Shown here piece by piece: positions 30,588-36,330 of a stretch of 36,330 nt of DNA (within the stretch, counting starts at the first letter, position 1; every line of letters starts with the position of its first letter). The translations under genes were made by a program, and so were the position numbers. Source of the stretch: Candidatus Fimousia stercorigallinarum (lineage in GTDB: Bacteria > Bacillota > Clostridia > Lachnospirales > Lachnospiraceae); NCBI GenBank assembly GCA_018715775.1, contig DVKZ01000001.1:1-36330 (forward strand), written 5' to 3'. The notes below the pieces were generated by a model. That model did no database searches. It saw only the letters and a list, made by a program, of their open reading frames with translations, and was not told the DNA's origin.

Positions 30588-31688
30588 CTATTCTTCTGCG
30601 TCTGTAGAAGCTTCCGTATCTTTTTCGGCAGCATCTGCTTCTGTTGTATCTGATTCTGTTGTTTCTTCCGTCGCAGTAGAAGTGATAGAGCCATAAGTAA
30701 ACTTCACCTTATCCCAGACTCTTGTATTGATTGACGTTTCATCATCCCAGTCCGCTTCCAGATCTTTTGTCCACTCGTTATACTGGTCTTCATATGCCTG
30801 CGTCTGACGTTCTTCCAGGACCGTTGCCTTATTTTCTTCCGTTTTTTCTTTGTCAAAATCTTCTTTTAGCTGTGCAATAACATAACCTTCGTCACTTTCG
30901 ATCACAGAGGTAAATTCACCCTCTTTTAACTTGTCTACTGCTGCTTCAAACTTCTCACCGCCAGCTGACTGTCCCGGACCAAAACTTTCATCCGTCGTAT
31001 CCTGTATGTCATACTGTTTTGCAAGATATGTGATGTCAGCACCCTTTTTCAAGGCTCTGTATGCTTTCTGTGCTTTCTTTTTCTGTTTCGTTTTTTCTTC
31101 ATCCGAAAGCTCAACTTCTTCGCCATTCGTATCCGTCTTTTTCGTCGCAAATACTAACTTATAAACGGTTTTTACCTGGGCTTCTTCATCCGTTACTTCC
31201 GTATCCACCTGATCAATGATCGCCTGATGCACTTTTGTAGCAAGTGCATTTTCTTCATAAATCGTCCGGATCAATTCCTCATCCGCCTCTGCATCTTCCA
31301 TGATCTGTTTCCCTTCCTCGCTTTCCATAAACGATTCCGCCTGTTCCAATGCAGTATCCTTTTCTTCATCCGATAAGGAAACCTTCATGTCATCCGCGTG
31401 TGCAGCCAGTACTTTTACTGCCTTAATCTGTCTGATCGTGTTCGATTTTATGGAATCTTCCAATGTGACACCGTCTGTAATCTCCATATTCCACATGTCT
31501 TCTCCAAAATAGGCACCATACTGACTTTCTGCGGAATACTGCTGGATCTCAGCGTATACCATCGCTTCCGGCAGTTTTACTTTGGCTTCGCCATATTCAA
31601 ATACAGTGTCATTCAGCAGGGTATATCCCCCGATCGCCGCAGCTGCAACTACAGCAAGAACTACGATCGTCGCAATTATCTTCTTCAT
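30588..31688 (-). CDS. PrsA/SurA-like peptidyl-prolyl isomerase foldase (366 aa)
   Basis: Extracytoplasmic folding factor. Residues about 3-26 form a signal or anchor segment (KKIIATIVVLAVVAAAAIGG) with no lipobox cysteine, so unlike B. subtilis PrsA it is not a lipoprotein. A SurA-N-like helical part (about 35-150) is followed by a parvulin-like domain (about 165-270; FGPGQSAGGEKFEAAVDKLK, FTSVIESDEGYVIAQLKE) and an acidic Thr/Glu/Ala-rich tail. ATG 31688 directly follows GGAGGTAACT; an ATG four codons upstream lies before the site. It has its own promoter over the mfd 3' end. Confidence 0.85.
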   Translation of the reverse strand: MKKIIATIVVLAVVAAAAIGGYTLLNDTVFEYGEAKVKLPEAMVYAEIQQYSAESQYGAYFGEDMWNMEITDGVTLEDSIKSNTIRQIKAVKVLAAHADDMKVSLSDEEKDTALEQAESFMESEEGKQIMEDAEADEELIRTIYEENALATKVHQAIIDQVDTEVTDEEAQVKTVYKLVFATKKTDTNGEEVELSDEEKTKQKKKAQKAYRALKKGADITYLAKQYDIQDTTDESFGPGQSAGGEKFEAAVDKLKEGEFTSVIESDEGYVIAQLKEDFDKEKTEENKATVLEERQTQAYEDQYNEWTKDLEADWDDETSINTRVWDKVKFTYGSITSTATEETTESDTTEADAAEKDTEASTDAEE

Positions 31689-31721
31689 AGTTACCTCCAT
31701 TTATGTGCTTTGTTATTACCT

Positions 31722-31750
31722 ACTATACTACAAAAAACCTACTCTATCAA
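31722..31750 (-). promoter_or_regulatory. Promoter of the foldase gene, overlapping the mfd stop
   Basis: On the minus strand, -35 TTGATA (31750-31745, in the last mfd codons), 17-bp spacer, -10 TATAGT (31727-31722). Confidence 0.65.
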
Positions 31751-34700
31751 ACCATTTATAGCAGATACGACTTCTGATATTTTATCAACCTGTTCTTTCT
31801 TTTTTACCCTCGTCAGATTCAGCAAAAATGCCGGTGTTTCTCCCGGCTGGAATTTCAGCTGATTCCGGTACTGCTCCAGCAGCTGCGGAATCCTGTCCAC
31901 ATCTACCTTTGCCTTCGGGTTCATTTTCAATACAATCGTATCCCGTTTTTGTTCAATTCCGAGCAAATAAGCCCGGTGCGCATTGGCACGAAGCAGCGCG
32001 ATTTTCAACAGATTTTCCACCGAAGCCGGCATATCACCGAAACGGTCGATCAATTCGTCGGCCATATCTTCGTATTCTTCTTCGGTAATGATTTCAGAGA
32101 TACGCTTATACAGCTCCAGCTTCTGATATTCATTTTTTACATAGTAGGAAGGGATAAATGCATTCATCGGAAGGTCCACAACCGTCTCAAATTCGTCTTC
32201 CTCTTTCACTTCGCCTTTCAGACGAAGGATCGCCTCATTTAACATCTTACAGTACAGATCATATCCAACCGTTTCCATATGTCCCGATTGAGCTTCTCCT
32301 AACAAATTTCCCGCTCCGCGGATTTCCAGATCCCGCATCGCGATCTTAAATCCGGATCCCAGATCCGTAAATTCTCGGATTGCCTGCAGACGCTTTTCTG
32401 CAGTTTCTTTCAACATAACATCCCGTTTATACATCAAAAATGCATAAGCGGTCCGATTGGAACGGCCGACACGTCCACGCAGCTGGTACAGCTGGGATAA
32501 CCCAAGATGATTCGCATCCTGAATGATCATCGTATTAACATTGGAAATATCCAGTCCGGTCTCAATGATTGTCGTAGAAACAAGAACGTCAATTTCTCCA
32601 TTCATAAACTGAAGCATTTTATTTTCCAGTGTCCGCTCGCTCATCTGTCCATGTGCAAACTCTACAACCGCTTCCGGAACAAGTTTTTGTACCATTCCAG
32701 CAATCTCATCAATGTTGCTTACCCTGTTATAGACATAGTACACCTGTCCGCCGCGATTTAATTCACGCAGGATCGCTTCACGAATCATCTCTTCATTAAA
32801 TTCCAGAACATACGTCTGAATCGCCCTTCGGTTAACCGGTGGTTCCTCTAACAGGCTCATATCTCGAATCCCGATCAGGCTCATATGCAGCGTCCGAGGG
32901 ATTGGCGTTGCCGAAAGAGACAAAACATCTATATTTTTCCGAAGTTTTTTTATTTTTTCTTTATGCGCTACACCAAATCTCTGCTCTTCATCGATGATCA
33001 AAAGCCCCAGATTCTTGTATTCCACATCTTTGGATAATACCCGATGTGTACCGATCACAATGTCCACACTGCCGTTTTTCAGCCCTTCCAGCGTCTTTTT
33101 CTGCTGTGCTTTTGTACGGAATCGCGAAAGCATTTGCACATTGATCGGATAATCTTTCATTCTCTCTTTAAAGAGATTATAATGCTGCTGCGCCAGAATG
33201 GTTGTCGGCACAAGATAGACGACCTGTCTGCTATTTGTAACCGCTTTAAAAGCAGCCCGGATGGCAACTTCTGTTTTCCCATATCCAACATCCCCGCAGA
33301 TCAGACGGTCCATGATCTTATCACTTTCCATATCCCTTTTCGTATCTTCGATCGCGATCAACTGATCGCTTGTCTCTTCATACGGAAACATCTCTTCAAA
33401 TTCCGTCTGCCAGATCGTATCTTTATCACAGGCAAACCCTTTTTGTTCCTGCCGTATCGCATAAAGCTCCACGAGATCTTTTGCGATGACATTTACCTTG
33501 CTTTTTACTTTTTTCTTTGCAGAAGTCCACTCGCTCCCTCCCAGCTTATTGATCTTCGGCGCCTTTGATCCGGCGCTTGCATATTTTTGAATCAGATCCA
33601 GCTGCGATGCCAGCATAAACAAATGGCTTCCACCTTTATATTCTATATCAATATAATCTTTTTCTACTTTATCAACTTCAATTTTTTCAATTCCACGATA
33701 AATCCCAATCCCATGATTTTCGTGTACGACATAATCTCCAATTGAAAGATCTGAAAAACTCCGGATACGCATGCCATTTTGAGCCTGCGCCTGTTTTTTC
33801 TTCTTCCGATTTGCACGACGCATCTGGAAAATATCACTTTCCGAGATCACGACAAAATGGATCAACGGATATTCAAATCCATTTTTCATTTTACCCGCCG
33901 CAACCATGATTTCCCCTGCTTCCAGGTTCCGATCGAGTTTTTCCCGATATGCCGCTTCCAGTCCCGCCTCCCGGATTTCTCCCGCCAGCCTTTTTGCCCG
34001 CGTATTGGATGGGGACAGAACGAGAATTCTGTATTTTTTCTTCTTAAATGCTTTTAGATCCTTGATGAGTCTTTCGAAACTGTTATTATACGGCTGAATC
34101 GAACGAACCTCCAGATTATATTGACGCGATGCTCTGGTAAATGGTATTTTGTGTATCAGCATGCTCATATAGATCAACGGCTGACGTTCCAGCTTTGCGA
34201 TCGTCTCTCCAAAAGAACAGATCCGGTTCATCTGTCCCGGAAGGATATATCCCCCTTCCAGACGCGCTTTCATACTGTTTTCATACTCCTCCGTAAAGGC
34301 ACGCGCACGTTCCTCAACCCGATTTGGTTCATCAATAACATAAACCGTATCCTCTGCCGAAAAATAACTTTGCAGGGATACCGAATCATCATAGAAATAA
34401 GAAAGGCACGCATCCGCGTCAGAAAGACTTCCAAGCTGGGTAAGTTCCTCCCGGATACGTTCCATCTCCCGGTTGCTCCTCGCATAAGCCTCCGTTTTCA
34501 TCTCTTTTTTCAGGCAATCCGCAAAGGCTTTCTGCTCCTGTTCCATCTTTTTTAACCCCTTCGCAATCAGGTCTTTTGTTAAGATCACCTCTGTAGCAGG
34601 ATAAATCGTAATCTTATCGACATTTTCAATCGACCTCTGGCTTTCCGCATCAAAACTTCGAATGGAATCAATTTCGTCATCCCACAATTCAATCCGGTAT

Positions 34701-35263
34701 GGACAGTCTTCCAGTACCGGATAGATATCAATGATCCCGCCCCGAACAGCAAACTCGCCCGGATTTTCAACAAAGGAAGATTTTACATAGCCGATATCCA
34801 CAAACATTTCCTGTATTTTAACCACATCGATCGTCTTCCCTGTTTTTAGAGCTATCTTATGTTTCTCAATAATATCCAGCGGAAGCAGCCTATCCATAAG
34901 ACCGTCAATCGTGATCACTACAGTGACCGGTTTCTTTTCTATCAAAACCCGGAGCACAGCCAGACGTTCCTGCAGCATCGCATTGCCATGAATATCCGCA
35001 CTATAAAACAACAGATCCTTTGCCGGAAAGTAATAAACTTCTTTATCATAAAAGCGGTATTCCTCTACCAGTTCCCGCGCTTTTATCTCACTGTAAGTAA
35101 CAATTACACGATTTCGATATCGTTCTCCCACACCATGTATAAAGTGGCATTTTTGACTATCGATGCACCCGCTGACGATCAGCGGAGTCTTACCCTCCTG
35201 CAGATCATTCACTATAGTTCTATATTCCTGATATTCTTTTAACGGATCCATGATCGTCTTCAT
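31739..35263 (-). CDS. mfd: Transcription-repair coupling factor Mfd (1174 aa)
   Basis: Removes RNA polymerase stalled at DNA lesions and recruits UvrA. Order: UvrB-like domains 1-2 (about 1-350), linker, RNA polymerase interaction domain of CarD type (about 505-560, DYVVHENHGIGIYRGIEKIE), translocase with Walker A GDVGYGKTE (657-665) and DEEQ box (758-761), motif VI QLRGRVGRSNR, and the C-terminal TRCF domain (about 1030-1130). Length is full. ATG 35263 follows AAGGTGGGAAC. It lies 15 bp after pth, the same neighbourhood as in Bacillus. Confidence 0.98.
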   Translation of the reverse strand: MKTIMDPLKEYQEYRTIVNDLQEGKTPLIVSGCIDSQKCHFIHGVGERYRNRVIVTYSEIKARELVEEYRFYDKEVYYFPAKDLLFYSADIHGNAMLQERLAVLRVLIEKKPVTVVITIDGLMDRLLPLDIIEKHKIALKTGKTIDVVKIQEMFVDIGYVKSSFVENPGEFAVRGGIIDIYPVLEDCPYRIELWDDEIDSIRSFDAESQRSIENVDKITIYPATEVILTKDLIAKGLKKMEQEQKAFADCLKKEMKTEAYARSNREMERIREELTQLGSLSDADACLSYFYDDSVSLQSYFSAEDTVYVIDEPNRVEERARAFTEEYENSMKARLEGGYILPGQMNRICSFGETIAKLERQPLIYMSMLIHKIPFTRASRQYNLEVRSIQPYNNSFERLIKDLKAFKKKKYRILVLSPSNTRAKRLAGEIREAGLEAAYREKLDRNLEAGEIMVAAGKMKNGFEYPLIHFVVISESDIFQMRRANRKKKKQAQAQNGMRIRSFSDLSIGDYVVHENHGIGIYRGIEKIEVDKVEKDYIDIEYKGGSHLFMLASQLDLIQKYASAGSKAPKINKLGGSEWTSAKKKVKSKVNVIAKDLVELYAIRQEQKGFACDKDTIWQTEFEEMFPYEETSDQLIAIEDTKRDMESDKIMDRLICGDVGYGKTEVAIRAAFKAVTNSRQVVYLVPTTILAQQHYNLFKERMKDYPINVQMLSRFRTKAQQKKTLEGLKNGSVDIVIGTHRVLSKDVEYKNLGLLIIDEEQRFGVAHKEKIKKLRKNIDVLSLSATPIPRTLHMSLIGIRDMSLLEEPPVNRRAIQTYVLEFNEEMIREAILRELNRGGQVYYVYNRVSNIDEIAGMVQKLVPEAVVEFAHGQMSERTLENKMLQFMNGEIDVLVSTTIIETGLDISNVNTMIIQDANHLGLSQLYQLRGRVGRSNRTAYAFLMYKRDVMLKETAEKRLQAIREFTDLGSGFKIAMRDLEIRGAGNLLGEAQSGHMETVGYDLYCKMLNEAILRLKGEVKEEDEFETVVDLPMNAFIPSYYVKNEYQKLELYKRISEIITEEEYEDMADELIDRFGDMPASVENLLKIALLRANAHRAYLLGIEQKRDTIVLKMNPKAKVDVDRIPQLLEQYRNQLKFQPGETPAFLLNLTRVKKKEQVDKISEVVSAINGLIE

Positions 35264-35278
35264 GTTCCCACCTTCTCT

Positions 35279-35848
35279 CTATTTTACCTTTTTATTATAT
35301 TGATTCATTGCCTGATCTATGTCATCCCAGACCATCAGCTCCACTGCACCGGCAATATCCGGCATCAGTTCTTCATAAATTTTCAATTCTTCTTTTGAAA
35401 AATGTCCCAGCACATAAGCTGCAAGATCATATTCTTTTGGCTTTTCTCCTACGCCGATACGAATGCGTGGGAATTCCTGGCTTCCGAAATGCGAAATAAT
35501 ACTCTTAATTCCGTTATGCCCTCCAGCACTTCCTTTTTTCCTAATTCTAAGCTGTCCCACATCCAGATTGATATCATCATAAATAATGATAAAATCTTCC
35601 GGTTCCAATTTGTAAAAATCCATGATCGGTCTTAAACATTCCCCGCTCAAATTCATATAGGTCATCGGTTTTACTAACAGCACTTTTTGTCCATCGATGA
35701 TTCCTTTTCCGATCAGCCCTTTGTGTTTTTTTGTATCCACAGAAATTCTGTATTTATCTGATAAATAATCAATTGTCTGAAAACCGATATTATGTCTGGT
35801 TCCATGATATTTTTTATCCGGATTTCCCAATCCTACGATTACTTTCAT
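35279..35848 (-). CDS. pth: Peptidyl-tRNA hydrolase
   Basis: Frees tRNA from peptidyl-tRNA that drops off the ribosome. The N-terminal VGLGNPDKKYHGTRHNIGF carries catalytic H20; PMTYMNLSGE and IIYDDINLDVGQLRIRKKGS with GGHNGIKSI complete the family pattern. The length of 189 is normal. ATG 35848 follows AAAGGGATAAAGAA. It is expressed with mfd from a promoter at about 35890-35919. Confidence 0.97.
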   Translation of the reverse strand: MKVIVGLGNPDKKYHGTRHNIGFQTIDYLSDKYRISVDTKKHKGLIGKGIIDGQKVLLVKPMTYMNLSGECLRPIMDFYKLEPEDFIIIYDDINLDVGQLRIRKKGSAGGHNGIKSIISHFGSQEFPRIRIGVGEKPKEYDLAAYVLGHFSKEELKIYEELMPDIAGAVELMVWDDIDQAMNQYNKKVK

Positions 35849-35889
35849 TTCTTTATCCCTTTCTGATTATTAGACATTACTGCTTTGAT

Positions 35890-35919
35890 AGGATAACACA
35901 AAAGGAACACTGTAGGCAA
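35890..35919 (-). promoter_or_regulatory. Promoter of pth-mfd
   Basis: On the minus strand, -35 TTGCCT (35919-35914), 18-bp spacer, -10 TATCCT (35895-35890). A moderate match. Confidence 0.45.
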
Positions 35920-35992
35920 GCCTGCTTCCGCTTTGCCGTACAAAACCTGCAGAGCACTTTTATTGTATGGGAAACAAAATTTGCTATGCAAA

Positions 35993-36027
35993 AAAAAGCT
36001 GTCCACAAAATTTGCAGACAGCTTTTT
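35993..36027 (-). terminator. Terminator of spoVG
   Basis: AAAAAGCTGTC (35993-36003) pairs with GACAGCTTTTT (36017-36027); on the minus strand a run of T follows. It isolates spoVG from pth. Confidence 0.88.
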
Positions 36028-36034
36028 ATCTCTT

Positions 36035-36310
36035 TTATACTTGTGCAGACTCTTCTAACAGAGCCGCTTCATAATGCTTAAGGATCGTGTTCTGGATCAT
36101 CTCTCTCGTCTGAGTATTGATCGGATGGGCAATATCACGATATTCCCCATCTGTCGCTTTTCGGCTCGGCATCGCAATAAAGGTACCTTTTTCCCCTTCA
36201 ATCACTTTAATATCGTGAATCACAAACTCATTATCAAACGTAACAGAAACAACCGCTTTCATCTTTCCTTCTTTTGCAACTTTTCTGATTCTCACGTCTG
36301 TAATCTGCAC
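36035..36310 (-). CDS. spoVG: Septation/sporulation regulator SpoVG
   Basis: Small nucleic-acid-binding regulator conserved in Firmicutes. The complete family signature is visible: [47 protein letters not shown] and [13 protein letters not shown] 36310 is the start: it has GGGAGG 7 bases upstream and gives the standard N-terminus; the frame to 36328 would start inside that site. The gene is therefore complete at 91 residues, although its promoter lies outside the window. Confidence 0.95.
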   Translation of the reverse strand: MQITDVRIRKVAKEGKMKAVVSVTFDNEFVIHDIKVIEGEKGTFIAMPSRKATDGEYRDIAHPINTQTREMIQNTILKHYEAALLEESAQV

Positions 36311-36330
36311 GATGTAACCTCCCGCCAAAC

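Overview
The window looks like chromosome of a low-to-mid GC Firmicute of class Clostridia, most likely Lachnospiraceae. Evidence is the spore-formation genes (spoVG, yabP, yabQ, spoIIE), the gene order spoVG-pth-mfd ... rqcP-yabP-yabQ-divIC-tRNA-Met-spoIIE-tilS-hpt-ftsH that parallels Bacillus subtilis, strong AGGAGG ribosome binding sites, and a long operon mixing radical SAM, VanW-type and AIR-synthase-like proteins. The species cannot be named from sequence reading alone.

Region 1 (1 to about 2,430) is the end of an integrated mobile element. It has a truncated excisionase-like gene, a Cro-like and a CI-like regulator transcribed divergently around three evenly spaced operators, and a tyrosine integrase whose 3' end faces the chromosomal gene trmL. 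A 25-bp perfect direct repeat lies in front of both the excisionase and the integrase. An 8-8-8 inverted repeat over the trmL stop codon is a candidate attachment core.

Region 2 (2,426 to 10,412, minus strand) is a nine-gene array that reads as one operon: B12-binding radical SAM protein, endonuclease III, DEDDh exonuclease, a 33-residue membrane microprotein, VanW-domain protein, AIR-synthase-like protein, Lrp/AsnC regulator, aminotransferase and trmL. A good promoter precedes it and all gaps are short or overlapping.

Region 3 (10,413 to 17,650) holds a pair of ABC half-transporters, a DeoR-type regulator divergent from a HAD phosphatase/EamA transporter pair with an array of TTTGATCA boxes between them, and a five-tRNA cluster (Tyr, Leu, Gly-UCC, Phe, Gly-GCC).

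Region 4 (17,653 to 27,155, minus strand) holds a cytoplasmic GH13 alpha-glucosidase or neopullulanase-like enzyme. Upstream of it is the conserved housekeeping and sporulation block: ftsH, hpt, tilS, a membrane-segment-free spoIIE, tRNA-Met, divIC, yabQ, yabP, rqcP and HU. The spoIIE promoter has 21 bp between -35 and -10, the layout of Spo0A-activated promoters in B. subtilis.

Region 5 (27,271 to 30,573, plus strand) is a block of four oppositely oriented genes: acyl-ACP thioesterase, cvfB, a SAM methyltransferase and a CPBP protease. It interrupts the syntenic block. The minus-strand order then resumes with a PrsA/SurA-like foldase, mfd, pth and spoVG up to the window end. No CRISPR array, insertion sequence, rRNA or riboswitch was recognised.
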